DNA from: CAMCQY01 sp044370415
GTDB taxonomy: Bacteria > Planctomycetota > Planctomycetia > Pirellulales > UBA1268
Reading direction: 5' to 3'
Length of the DNA stretch: 64,000 bases
Assembly (NCBI GenBank): GCA_044370415.1
Contig: JBILVO010000002.1
Coordinates: 21,279 to 85,278, forward strand
Part shown: piece by piece, positions 44,129 through 51,406 of the stretch
Position numbering within the stretch: position 1 is the stretch's first letter
Layout: the number at the start of each line of letters is the position of its first letter
Made by a program: the position numbers and the translations under genes
The notes under the pieces: generated by a model
What the model saw: the letters and a program-made list of their open reading frames with translations, nothing else
Databases searched by the model: none
What the model was told of the DNA's origin: nothing

Positions 44129-45034
44129 TCATGCCGCGGCGATGCCGAGCTGCTTGCAGACCTGCTCGGTGACGGCCTTGACGAGCGCCTCCTGGTCGAG
44201 GCCCGCCGGCGTGACCGCGCGGCTGGCCGTGCCGGGCTCGGCGCCCATCGGCGGGGGAGCGTCGAAGGCCTTCCGCGTCACGCCGGTGGCGTCCCAGCTC
44301 GCGCGGAAGACGTCGTTGGCGCAGATGTCGCAGTTCTCCATGCTCTTGTCGAGTCGCGGATCGCTGTAGCCCCACTTCTGCTTGAGGTCGAGAAGCTCCT
44401 TCGTCTCCTGCTTCGTCAGGTAGGTCACGCGGCCGAGGTCCTTCGACAGCATGAGGATGCGGCAGTAGGCGTCGAGGATCTCGGTCCACCAGTAGGCCTT
44501 CTCCACCGTCTCGCCGAAGCTCACCGTGCCATGGTTGGCGAGGATGAGGACGTTCGAGTTCTTGACGAACGGCCGCACCGTGTCGGCGAACTTCTGTCCG
44601 CCCGGCGTCTCGTAGCGGGTGATCGGCACGTCGCCGAGGAACACCTCGACCTCGGGCAGGACGCACTGCGGGATCGGCTCGCGGGCCACGGCGAAGGCGG
44701 TGGCGTGGGGCGGATGGCAGTGCACGACGCTGTTGACGTCGGGGCGGTCCTTCATGATCGTGAGGTGGAGAAGGATCTCGCTGGAACGCTTGCGATGGCC
44801 GGCGAGCTGGTTGCCGTCCATGTCGACGATGCAGAGATCGGAGGGCTTCATGAAACCCTTCGAGATCATCGTGGGGGTGCAGAGCACCTCGTTGGGGCCG
44901 AGCCGGAACGAGATGTTGCCGTCGTTGCCGGCCGCGAACCCCTTGTTGTAGATGCGGCGGCCGATGTCGCAGATCTCCTCTTTAAGCTGGGAGAGCGACT
45001 TGCTGGATGTCTTTCCGGCGATCTTCGTGGCCAT
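44129..45034 (-). CDS. Class II aldolase with a C-terminal encapsulation-like peptide
   Basis: A 301-residue protein starting at ATG 45034 after AAGGAG. The core matches L-fuculose-phosphate aldolase: 'GNDGNISFR', the catalytic Glu86 in 'RSSEILLH', and zinc ligands His105 and His107 in 'HCHPPHA' and His168 in 'ANHGT'. It should split fuculose-1-phosphate or rhamnulose-1-phosphate into DHAP and lactaldehyde. About 80 residues follow the catalytic fold: a Cys-containing piece ('MENCDICAND'), a Pro/Gly/Ala linker, and an amphipathic end 'LDQEALVKAVTEQVCKQLG'. That end has the properties of encapsulation peptides reported for this protein in planctomycete microcompartments. Confidence 0.93.
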   Translation of the reverse strand: MATKIAGKTSSKSLSQLKEEICDIGRRIYNKGFAAGNDGNISFRLGPNEVLCTPTMISKGFMKPSDLCIVDMDGNQLAGHRKRSSEILLHLTIMKDRPDVNSVVHCHPPHATAFAVAREPIPQCVLPEVEVFLGDVPITRYETPGGQKFADTVRPFVKNSNVLILANHGTVSFGETVEKAYWWTEILDAYCRILMLSKDLGRVTYLTKQETKELLDLKQKWGYSDPRLDKSMENCDICANDVFRASWDATGVTRKAFDAPPPMGAEPGTASRAVTPAGLDQEALVKAVTEQVCKQLGIAAA

Positions 45035-45164
45035 GGGTGCTCCTTCTGGTTCGCGGTGGATCGTGGGTGGGGTGGACGGGTTCGGGGCGGAATGCGCTGC
45101 CGGCGGGCGGGCCGTGTGGGACGTGAGGGACTCTGCCTGTCCTATCGATTCTTGCCCACTTTTC

Positions 45165-45238
45165 GGGCTCGGGTCGGGCTGCGGGTCATCGTGGCCGTCC
45201 CGATCGGTCGGGGTGTCGGGGTCGTGCGGGTCGTAGGG
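45165..45238 (+). other. Two G-quadruplex-type motifs in the spacer upstream of the BMC aldolase
   Basis: Four G-runs at 45165, 45171, 45176 and 45183 (loops of 3, 2 and 4 bases) and four more at 45210, 45218, 45228 and 45236 (loops of 4, 6 and 5). They lie on the strand opposite the operon's mRNA, inside the largest spacer of the operon. The genome is GC-rich, so chance is possible. Confidence 0.55.
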
Positions 45239-45265
45239 TCTTTCGGCGTGCTTTCAGACGAGGTT

Positions 45266-45544
45266 TCAGGCGATGTCGAGGCGGTCGATGAGGGCCGCGA
45301 CGTACGCGTCGACGGGCTTGGCATCCGGCTCGAAGGGCTGCGCCGCCTCGCCACCCTCGCTGAAGGCGACGAGCTGGCCGTAGCCGCTGCCCAGGTCATC
45401 CCAGGCCACCAGCGGCTCTGCGGGGCCGTCGGCGGCGGCGAGATCGGCCGCTGCCAGGGGCACCAGGAGCGTGAGCCTGCCGCCGCGCACCGTCGGGTGC
45501 GGCTCGACGAGGGTCACGGTGCCGATCGCGCGTCCGATTCTCAT
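45266..45544 (-). CDS. BMC-P pentameric shell vertex protein (third copy)
   Basis: A 92-residue EutN/CcmL-type protein starting 'MRIGRAIGTVTLVEPHPTVRGGRL'. The N-terminal 'IGTV' strand and 'DDLGSGYGQLV' (the 'G-x-G' turn of the family) are conserved, and the end 'VDAYVAALIDRLDI' matches 'VDAaVVGIVD' of relatives. BMC-P pentamers cap the vertices of microcompartment shells. It is the most divergent of the three BMC-P proteins here and begins 12 bases after the uncharacterised gene, with GAGGCG as its ribosome-binding site. Confidence 0.92.
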   Translation of the reverse strand: MRIGRAIGTVTLVEPHPTVRGGRLTLLVPLAAADLAAADGPAEPLVAWDDLGSGYGQLVAFSEGGEAAQPFEPDAKPVDAYVAALIDRLDIA

Positions 45545-45556
45545 GGTGGTGTCGCC

Positions 45557-46315
45557 TCAGTGGGAGTGGGTGTTGCAGCTGCAGGGCGTGGCCGCCGGCG
45601 CCGCGGTGGCGAGCTCGGGCGGGATGGCGGTGCGATCGCGGGTGGCGAAATCGGCGGCGGCCCGCTCCATGCCGCCGGTGAAATCGGCAGGGTTGACGAC
45701 GAGCAGGTTGGCGGAGCACTCGGCAGCCGCGCGGGCCGCACCGGCCGCATCACGGACGGCGACCGCCCGCACGCCCGGATGGCGATTGGCCAGGATGGTC
45801 GCGACGGCCGGCCGGCCGGTGAGCAGCACGCTGCGACCGCCGTCCCGGGCCGCGTGGGCTGCGAGGGCCGCGACGACGTCGGCGAGCCCCGAGGGGGGCA
45901 GTTGCTGCGCCGCAGGCACGGCTCGGGCGATGGCGGCGCACCGCCGGGTGGCGTCGCCGCCGCAGTCGGCATGGGAAATGGCGAGGGGGCGGGCCGGTGC
46001 CGCCGTGGCGAAAGCGGGAGCAGCCGCCGTGACGATCGCCAGCCCGATCTCCCGGGCATGATCGCGGGCCGAGGGCGTGACGACGGCCCGGGGCGCCACC
46101 GTCAACTGCCTTGTGCCCGCCGGCAGGCGGACGAGCATGTCGAGCGTGATTACCCGCTCCCCGAGCACGACGGTCGAGCCGGCCGCGGAGGCGGAAGCTG
46201 CCGCCGCGGCGGGCGCCGCGGGACGGGGCGAGGGGCCGGCCTGGGCGGCGATCCGCCGGAGGACTTCCTCGACGATCCGTCGCACAGCGTCGCTGGTCTG
46301 TTCGGTATTCGCCAT
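45557..46315 (-). CDS. Uncharacterised BMC-operon protein with candidate encapsulation helix and Cys/His tail
   Basis: A 252-residue protein from ATG 46315. Residues 8-23 ('SDAVRRIVEEVLRRIA') look like the encapsulation helices of the aldehyde dehydrogenase and PduL in this operon, followed by a Pro/Ala linker. Residues 50-95 hold 'VITLDMLVRLP' and 'AVVTPSARDHAREIGLAI', a pattern also seen in other BMC-associated proteins of unknown function. Residues about 100-235 resemble an alpha/beta Rossmann-like fold. The last eight residues are 'CSCNTHSH', which could bind a metal. I do not recognise a catalytic motif. Being between two BMC-P genes, it is probably cargo or a shell-attached factor of the microcompartment. 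Confidence 0.8.
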   Translation of the reverse strand: MANTEQTSDAVRRIVEEVLRRIAAQAGPSPRPAAPAAAAASASAAGSTVVLGERVITLDMLVRLPAGTRQLTVAPRAVVTPSARDHAREIGLAIVTAAAPAFATAAPARPLAISHADCGGDATRRCAAIARAVPAAQQLPPSGLADVVAALAAHAARDGGRSVLLTGRPAVATILANRHPGVRAVAVRDAAGAARAAAECSANLLVVNPADFTGGMERAAADFATRDRTAIPPELATAAPAATPCSCNTHSH

Positions 46316-46374
46316 GGTGGGGAGTGTCGCGGGGAACGAGGATCGGTCGGGACGGGCCGGTCTGGGCTGCTCGA

Positions 46375-46638
46375 TCAGGGATTGTCGATGAGCGCCACGG
46401 TGCTCCACCGCGCCGGGGTCGTGCTGCTCTTGAGCCGGTCCCGCAGGAGCCGGCCGTCGCTGGTGATCATCACGACGTCGCCGGCCCCCGCCGACACCAT
46501 GTCGATCGCCAGTTGCGGATCGCCGTCGGGCGAGCGGCCGTCGGCCATGAGCGGCTGCACGACGTGGAGCGTCGTGCCCGTCAGCGACGGGTGCTTCACC
46601 GTGGCGGTCGCGGTGCCGATGATGCGGGCGAGTTGCAT
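46375..46638 (-). CDS. BMC-P pentameric shell vertex protein (second copy)
   Basis: An 87-residue EutN/CcmL family protein: 'MQLARIIGTATATVKHPSLTG', 'VVQPLMADGRSPDGDPQLAIDMVSAGAGDVVMITSDG' in outline, and the ending 'STVALIDNP'. The 'GAGDVV' turn and 'PLMADG' region are family marks. It starts 21 bases after the aldehyde dehydrogenase stop. No strong ribosome-binding site is visible, so translation may be coupled. Confidence 0.95.
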   Translation of the reverse strand: MQLARIIGTATATVKHPSLTGTTLHVVQPLMADGRSPDGDPQLAIDMVSAGAGDVVMITSDGRLLRDRLKSSTTPARWSTVALIDNP

Positions 46639-46659
46639 GGCGAAGAAATGGGCTGAGGG

Positions 46660-48174
46660 TCAGCGGTCGATCGTGTCGGGGCTGCCGAGGATGCACAGGT
46701 CGTCAACGAGCGTGCAGCGGCGCTGCCGCGTGAAGGTGAGCGGCGTCGTCACGCCCTCGCCGGTCGGCGTGGCAATCGAGAAGGAGAGGTAGCCCTCGCC
46801 GCCGAGGCCGAGCCCCGCGACGCTCGGCCCGTTCTTGACGAAGAGCGTCGTGTCGAGGAGGCGGCCCATCTTCGTCATCGTGCGGACGTTGTTGGAGTGG
46901 ATGATCGCCGTGTGCCGGAAGCCGTGCTCGCTCTCGTGGGCCAGCCGGATCGCCTCGTCGGCGTCCTTGCACCGCACGAACGGCAGGAAGGGCATCATCT
47001 GCTCGGTCGGCACGAACGGATTGCCGACGTCGGTCTCGCCGAAGACTAGCTCGAGCCCCGGCCGGCCGGCCGCGCCGGCGGCCTGCGCGAGAAGCGACGC
47101 GTCCTGCCCGAGGAGATCCTTGCACGGCACCGGGTGCCGGTGGGCCCCCTCGCCGCTCATCACGATCGCCCTCTTCGTGAGCGTGTCGACCTGCGACGGC
47201 GTGAGCCGTAGGGCCCCCGCCCGCTCCATCGCGGCCATCATCCGGTCGAAGACCTCGGCGACGACGAAGACCTGCTTCTCGGCGATGCACAGCAGGTTGT
47301 TGTCGTATGCGGCCCCGTAGATGATCGACCGCGCCGCCCGATCGAGATCGGCCGTCTCGTCGACGACCACGGGCGGGTTGCCCGGGCCGGCCACGATCGC
47401 CCGCTTGCTCGATTGCAGGGCCGCCCGCGCGACGGCCGGTCCGCCGGTCACGCAGATCAGCTTGACGCCGCGGTGGTTGAAGAGCGCCGATGCCGTGTCG
47501 AGCGTCGGCTCGGCAACGAGGCAGACGAGGTTGTCGACGCCGATGTCGCGGTGGATCGCCGCGTTGAACCGGCGGACACCCTCGGCCGCCACCTTCTTGC
47601 CGCTGGGATGGGGATTCACCACGACCGTGTTGCCGGAGGCGATCATGCTCACCGCGTTGCCGGTGATCGTGGGCAGCGAGTGCGTCACGGGCGTGATCGC
47701 GCCGATGACGCCGAAGGGGGCGTGCTCGATCACGGCCAGGCCGTGGTCGCCGCTGAACACCTCGCTCTGCATGAACTCGACGCCCGGCGACCGCTGGCCG
47801 AGCACCTTCAGCTTCTCGATCTTGTGCTCGAGCCGTCCGATCTTGGTCTCCTCGAACTCCATGCGGCCGAGCTCCTCGGCGTCGTCGATGGAGATCCGGC
47901 GGATGTGGGCGATCGCCTTGCGGCGGCCCTCCACGCCGAGCCGCTCGAGCTGCTCGAAAGCCTCCTGTGCCGCGACGACGGCCTCGTCGACGCTCGTGAA
48001 GATGCCGTGGCGGCCGACGTGCGAACGGCCGGCGACCGGGCCGCCAAGTGGACCGGCAGGCGGGCCGCCGGACGGGCTGGCGGACGCTGCGGGCGGCGGG
48101 CTGCCAGCGGTTTTCAGCTCGGCGATCACCTGGCGGACGATCTCTGCGATGTCAGGAGCGGTTGCCTGTGTCAT
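46660..48174 (-). CDS. CoA-acylating aldehyde dehydrogenase (PduP-like) of the microcompartment
   Basis: A 504-residue enzyme. Residues 7-21 ('PDIAEIVRQVIAEL') form an N-terminal encapsulation-type helix followed by a Gly/Pro/Ser linker to about residue 50. The ALDH core has 'FGVIGAITPVTHSLPTI', 'NPHPSGKK', 'VTGGPAVARAA', 'AGPGNPPVVVDETAD' and the catalytic Cys296 in 'NNLLCIAEK'. This group converts short aldehydes plus CoA and NAD to acyl-CoA; in this operon the substrate is predicted to be lactaldehyde, giving lactyl-CoA. It lies 68 bases behind the first BMC-P gene. Start ATG 48174 is required for the helix. Confidence 0.95.
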   Translation of the reverse strand: MTQATAPDIAEIVRQVIAELKTAGSPPPAASASPSGGPPAGPLGGPVAGRSHVGRHGIFTSVDEAVVAAQEAFEQLERLGVEGRRKAIAHIRRISIDDAEELGRMEFEETKIGRLEHKIEKLKVLGQRSPGVEFMQSEVFSGDHGLAVIEHAPFGVIGAITPVTHSLPTITGNAVSMIASGNTVVVNPHPSGKKVAAEGVRRFNAAIHRDIGVDNLVCLVAEPTLDTASALFNHRGVKLICVTGGPAVARAALQSSKRAIVAGPGNPPVVVDETADLDRAARSIIYGAAYDNNLLCIAEKQVFVVAEVFDRMMAAMERAGALRLTPSQVDTLTKRAIVMSGEGAHRHPVPCKDLLGQDASLLAQAAGAAGRPGLELVFGETDVGNPFVPTEQMMPFLPFVRCKDADEAIRLAHESEHGFRHTAIIHSNNVRTMTKMGRLLDTTLFVKNGPSVAGLGLGGEGYLSFSIATPTGEGVTTPLTFTRQRRCTLVDDLCILGSPDTIDR

Positions 48175-48242
48175 GGTTTTGTTCCGTGTCGTGCCTTCCT
48201 GTCGGTGGTGTGACTGATGCGTGGGCGTGCCGCCGCAGCGGT

Positions 48243-48563
48243 TCAGCCGCGGCCCTTCTGCCTGGTGAACACTTCCTTGCCCTCGACCCTGACTGTGTCG
48301 ACGAGCCCGATGACGACGGCGTCGATCGGCAGCGTCTTTGTCTCCGGGGTGAGCCTCGCGCTCGATCCCTGGGTCACCAGCACGAGCTGTCCCTCGCCGG
48401 CGCCGAGCGTGTCGACGGCGATGAATGTGCGGCCGGTGGTGACGAGCCGGTCTCGGCTCTTGTCGTCGAGCCGGTAGGGCTCGACGACGAGCAGCTTGTG
48501 GCCGGTCATCGACTCGGTCTTCTGCGTTGCCACCACCGATCCGGTCACCAGTGCCACGAACAT
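48243..48563 (-). CDS. BMC-P pentameric shell vertex protein (first copy)
   Basis: A 106-residue EutN/CcmL family protein: 'MFVALVTGSVVATQKTESMTG', 'LLVVEPYRLDD', 'VDTLGAGEGQLVLVTQGSSAR' and 'PIDAVVIGLVDTV'. It is the most canonical of the three. Its ATG overlaps the acetate kinase stop by one base (TGATG), so translation is probably coupled. It has a slightly longer C-terminal tail ('EVFTRQKGRG'). Confidence 0.96.
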   Translation of the reverse strand: MFVALVTGSVVATQKTESMTGHKLLVVEPYRLDDKSRDRLVTTGRTFIAVDTLGAGEGQLVLVTQGSSARLTPETKTLPIDAVVIGLVDTVRVEGKEVFTRQKGRG

Positions 48564-49831
48564 CAGCTGCGCCTCCCCGTTGGTGTGCCCGCCGTCGCGG
48601 CTCGCTCCGCGGCCAGCAGATCACGCGTCTGCCGGGCCACGATCAGTTCCTCGTTGGTCGGAATGACCCAGACGGTCACCCGCGCCCCAGCGGGGCTGAT
48701 GATCCGCTCCTCCGTCCCCTGCCGGGCGTTGGCGGCCGGGTCGACCGCGATGCCCAGCTCTTCCAGGCCCGCCAGCACGGCGGCCCGCGTGAGCGGCGAG
48801 TTCTCGCCGATCCCGCCGGCGAACCCGATGGCGTCGAGCCCGCCGAGTTCGACGATCCCCGCGCCGAGCCAGTGCCGGATCGACGCCACATAGACGTCGA
48901 TCGCCGTCCTCGCGGCACGGCTGCCGGCGGCCGCGGCCTGCTCGAGGTCGCGCATGTCACCCGACGTGCCCGACATCCCCGCCAGACCGCTCTTGGCCGA
49001 CAGCTCGGCGAAGAGCTCCTCGAACCCGCGGCCGGTCTGCTTCGCCATGTGCAGGAGGGCGAAGGGATCGAAGTCGCCGGCCCGATTGTTCTGGGGCAGG
49101 CCCGACTGCGGGCTCATCCCCATCGACGTCCCCACGCTGCGGCCGTCCGCGATCCAGCAGACGCTGCTCGAGCCACCGAGGTGGCAGGAGATCGCCCGCA
49201 ACGGCTTCCTTGGCACGAGCGCCGTCAGCCGCTCCGCCACGAAGCGATGGCTCGCCCCGTGGAAGCCCCAGCGCCGCACGAGGTGCTTCTCCGCCCACTC
49301 CGTCGGCACCGCGTAGAGCGCGTTGCGGTCGGGAATGGTCGCATGAAACCCCGTTTCGAACGCCGCCGCCAGCGGCACCGCCGGCAGCCGTGCCCCGACC
49401 TGCCGCATCGCCCGCACATAGGGCGGGTTGTGCGCGGGCGCCACCACCGCCATCTCCTCCATGGCGGCGAGCACGTCCGGTCCCACCCGCACGACGCCGC
49501 TCACGCGGCCGCCATGCACCGCCTTGAAGCCCACCGCCGCCACCTCGTCGACGCTCTCGAGCGGACCGCCCTCGGCGGTGAGCTGCTCGAGCGCTGCCGT
49601 GAGGGCGACGGCGTGGTCCGGCACGGGCATCACGGCCTCGAGTTTCCGCGGCTGCCCCGCACCGCGTGGCGACACCGACGCGTAGACGCGGCTTTCGGCC
49701 GCACCGATGCGTTCGACGCCACCGCGCGCAAGCTCCGACTCCGTCTCGCCCGCCTGCCGTGGGTCGGCGGGCAGCTCGAAGAGCCGGTACTTGAAGCTCG
49801 TGGATCCGAGGTTGGCGACGAGGATTTTCAT
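48563..49831 (-). CDS. ackA: Acetate/propionate-type kinase AckA of the BMC operon
   Basis: A 422-residue ASKHA-fold kinase: 'LVANLGSTSFKYRLF' (phosphate binding), 'AVHGG', 'HNPPYV', 'FETGFHATIP', 'WGFHGASHR', 'CHLGGSSSV', 'SMGMSPQSGL' and 'GFAGGIGENS'. All family motifs are present, with mild variants such as 'SPQSGL' for 'TPLEGL'. In the pathway it would make ATP and a free acid (lactate) from the acyl phosphate produced by PduL. No encapsulation helix is seen, so it may work outside the shell. ATG 49831 is chosen over a GTG two codons earlier. Confidence 0.95.
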   Translation of the reverse strand: MKILVANLGSTSFKYRLFELPADPRQAGETESELARGGVERIGAAESRVYASVSPRGAGQPRKLEAVMPVPDHAVALTAALEQLTAEGGPLESVDEVAAVGFKAVHGGRVSGVVRVGPDVLAAMEEMAVVAPAHNPPYVRAMRQVGARLPAVPLAAAFETGFHATIPDRNALYAVPTEWAEKHLVRRWGFHGASHRFVAERLTALVPRKPLRAISCHLGGSSSVCWIADGRSVGTSMGMSPQSGLPQNNRAGDFDPFALLHMAKQTGRGFEELFAELSAKSGLAGMSGTSGDMRDLEQAAAAGSRAARTAIDVYVASIRHWLGAGIVELGGLDAIGFAGGIGENSPLTRAAVLAGLEELGIAVDPAANARQGTEERIISPAGARVTVWVIPTNEELIVARQTRDLLAAERAATAGTPTGRRS

Positions 49832-49895
49832 GGGCACGTTCCGCGGGTCGAATGCACGTCCGTGTGCGGCCGCCAGCCGGCCGTCTCGCGACGGG

Positions 49896-50168
49896 TCAGC
49901 TGAAGAACGCCGTCACCAGGGTGTCGGCAGGCCGGGGAATCACGTGGCTGGCCACGAGCTCGCCCACCTGCTGGGCCGCGTTGGCACCGGCCTCGACGGC
50001 CGCCCGCACGCTCCCCACGTCGCCCTGCACGACGGTCGCAACGTAGCCGTTGCCGAGGCCGCTGATCCGCTTGAGGATCTTCACGTTGGCCGCCTTGGCC
50101 ATCGCGTCGGTCGCCTCGATGAGGCCGACGAGCCCCTTGGTCTCGATCAATCCAATCGCAGTGTTCAT
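49896..50168 (-). CDS. BMC-H hexameric shell protein (second copy)
   Basis: A 90-residue single BMC-domain protein: 'AIGLIETKGLVGLIEATDAMAKAANV', the pore loop region 'GLGNGYVATVVQGDVGSV', and 'VASHVIPRP'. These are hallmarks of PduA/EutM-type hexamers forming shell facets. ATG 50168 follows AGGAACGACT. It lies 78 bases behind the first BMC-H gene. The C-terminus is short ('ADTLVTAFFS'). Confidence 0.97.
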   Translation of the reverse strand: MNTAIGLIETKGLVGLIEATDAMAKAANVKILKRISGLGNGYVATVVQGDVGSVRAAVEAGANAAQQVGELVASHVIPRPADTLVTAFFS

Positions 50169-50246
50169 AGTCGTTCCTGTGCTCTCGCTGTGAAAGTGAA
50201 AAAAGGTTTGGGATTGCACTGACATGGTCGCCGACGTTCTCTCGCA

Positions 50247-50525
50247 CTAGCCGGGCAGCACGATGCCGAGGTCCTCATGGGGGCGGGCGATGACCTGCAC
50301 GCTCACCACGTCGCCGATCCTGCCCGCCGCAGCCGCACCGGCGTCGGTCGCAGCCTTCACCGCGGCCACGTCGCCCGACACGAACGCCGTGACGAGCGCG
50401 CTGCCGATCTTGTCCCAGCCGAGGAAGGTGACGTTCGCCGCCTTCATCATCGCGTCAACCGCTTCGACGAGCGTGACGAACCCCTTCACCTCGATCATGC
50501 CGAGGGCTTCGATGTTCTTCGCCAT
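50247..50525 (-). CDS. BMC-H hexameric shell protein (first copy)
   Basis: A 92-residue single BMC-domain protein: 'EALGMIEVKGFVTLVEAVDAM', 'GSALVTAFVSGDVAAVKAA' and 'VSVQVIARPHEDLG'. ATG 50525 is preferred, with AGGA six bases upstream. The frame stays open 51 codons further, to an ATG at 50678 that overlaps the pduL stop (ATGA). That stretch has low GC at third positions and contains two hairpins, so it reads as a leader rather than protein. If translated it would give a 143-residue shell protein with a very basic N-terminal tail. Confidence 0.95.
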   Translation of the reverse strand: MAKNIEALGMIEVKGFVTLVEAVDAMMKAANVTFLGWDKIGSALVTAFVSGDVAAVKAATDAGAAAAGRIGDVVSVQVIARPHEDLGIVLPG

Positions 50526-50564
50526 CTTGTGTCCTAGCTCCTGATGAAACTCTCCTCCGTTCCT

Positions 50565-50604
50565 GGCGGGAACTTTCCCGCCGACCGCACCGGCACGCGC
50601 CGGT
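50565..50604. promoter_or_regulatory. Two adjacent inverted repeats between pduL and the first BMC-H gene
   Basis: GGCGGGAA/TTCCCGCC (50565-50582, 2-base spacer) and ACCGGC/GCCGGT (50589-50604, 4-base loop) sit in the 150-base leader of the first BMC-H gene. They could be mRNA-stabilising or processing hairpins that raise shell-protein output, or an operator. Function is not shown. Confidence 0.5.
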
Positions 50605-50674
50605 CGAACGGTCCTCCTGTTTTGTGTCGGCGCGGCCGGTGCACGCACCGTTTTCCTGGCCGCGCGTTTCTTGG

Positions 50675-51406
50675 TCATGTCTGCCTCACGAGTTCCACGC
50701 TCTCGGCGTGGTCGAGGTCGGCCGCATTGCCCTCGTCGGTGTCGATGTGCACCTCGAGCTTGCTCGTGGCGTCGGCCCGCACGAGCAGGTCGCGGAAGAC
50801 GGTGCCGCAGCCGCCGCGGATCACGAGGCTCATGCGGTCGCCGTCCTTCACGCCGAAGTGGGCCGCGTCGGCGAAGTTCATGTGCACGTGCCGCTCGGCA
50901 CGGATGACGCCCTCGGTGAGCTCGATCGCGCCGGCCGGCCCCACGAGCACGCAGCCCGGAGTGCCTGCGATCTTGCCGCTGGCCCGCACCGGCAGGTCGA
51001 TGCCCAGGGAGATGCCGTCGGTGAAGGCCAGTTCGACCTGCGACGCCTTGCGGGTGGGCCCGAGCACGCGGACGGTCGGCAGCATCTTCCGCTTGGGGCC
51101 GACGAGCATGACGGTCTCTTCGGCGGCATAGAAGCCGTCCTGGTAGAGGTTCTTCTGGGGCGTCAGCGTGCGGCCCGGGCCGAAGAGCTTCTCAACGTGC
51201 TCGTCGGTGAGGTGGCAGTGCCGCGCGGAGATGCTCACCACGAGTGTCGGTTCGGCAGGCCGGCCGTCGCGGCCGGCAGCCGCCGGCACGCCACTGGACC
51301 GCAGCACGATCTCGCGGACGATCCGCTCGACGCCCGCGCGATCCAGTCCGGGCGGCAGAGCCCTGAGGGCGTGGTTGGCGATCAGGTGTGCAGTCGAGGC
51401 GCTCAT
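50675..51406 (-). CDS. pduL: PduL-type phosphotransacylase of the microcompartment
   Basis: A 243-residue protein with the two PduL beta-barrel domains. Zinc-binding motifs are 'SISARHCHLT' (His63 and His65) and 'AERHVHMNFADA'. The substrate region includes 'LGPTRKASQVELAFTDG' and 'GAIELTEGVI'. It exchanges CoA for phosphate on an acyl group, here predicted to be lactyl-CoA to lactyl phosphate, recycling CoA inside the shell. Residues 20-37 ('GLDRAGVERIVREIVLRS') form an N-terminal helix of encapsulation-peptide type. Its ATG overlaps the stop of the regulator gene (ATGA), and its own stop overlaps a downstream ATG in the same way. Confidence 0.96.
   Translation of the reverse strand: MSASTAHLIANHALRALPPGLDRAGVERIVREIVLRSSGVPAAAGRDGRPAEPTLVVSISARHCHLTDEHVEKLFGPGRTLTPQKNLYQDGFYAAEETVMLVGPKRKMLPTVRVLGPTRKASQVELAFTDGISLGIDLPVRASGKIAGTPGCVLVGPAGAIELTEGVIRAERHVHMNFADAAHFGVKDGDRMSLVIRGGCGTVFRDLLVRADATSKLEVHIDTDEGNAADLDHAESVELVRQT

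Noticed and set aside
44096..46792. Open frame of nearly 900 codons on the plus strand across the BMC operon
   Set aside because: It is antisense to five well-supported genes, and its composition follows from the high GC at their third positions.
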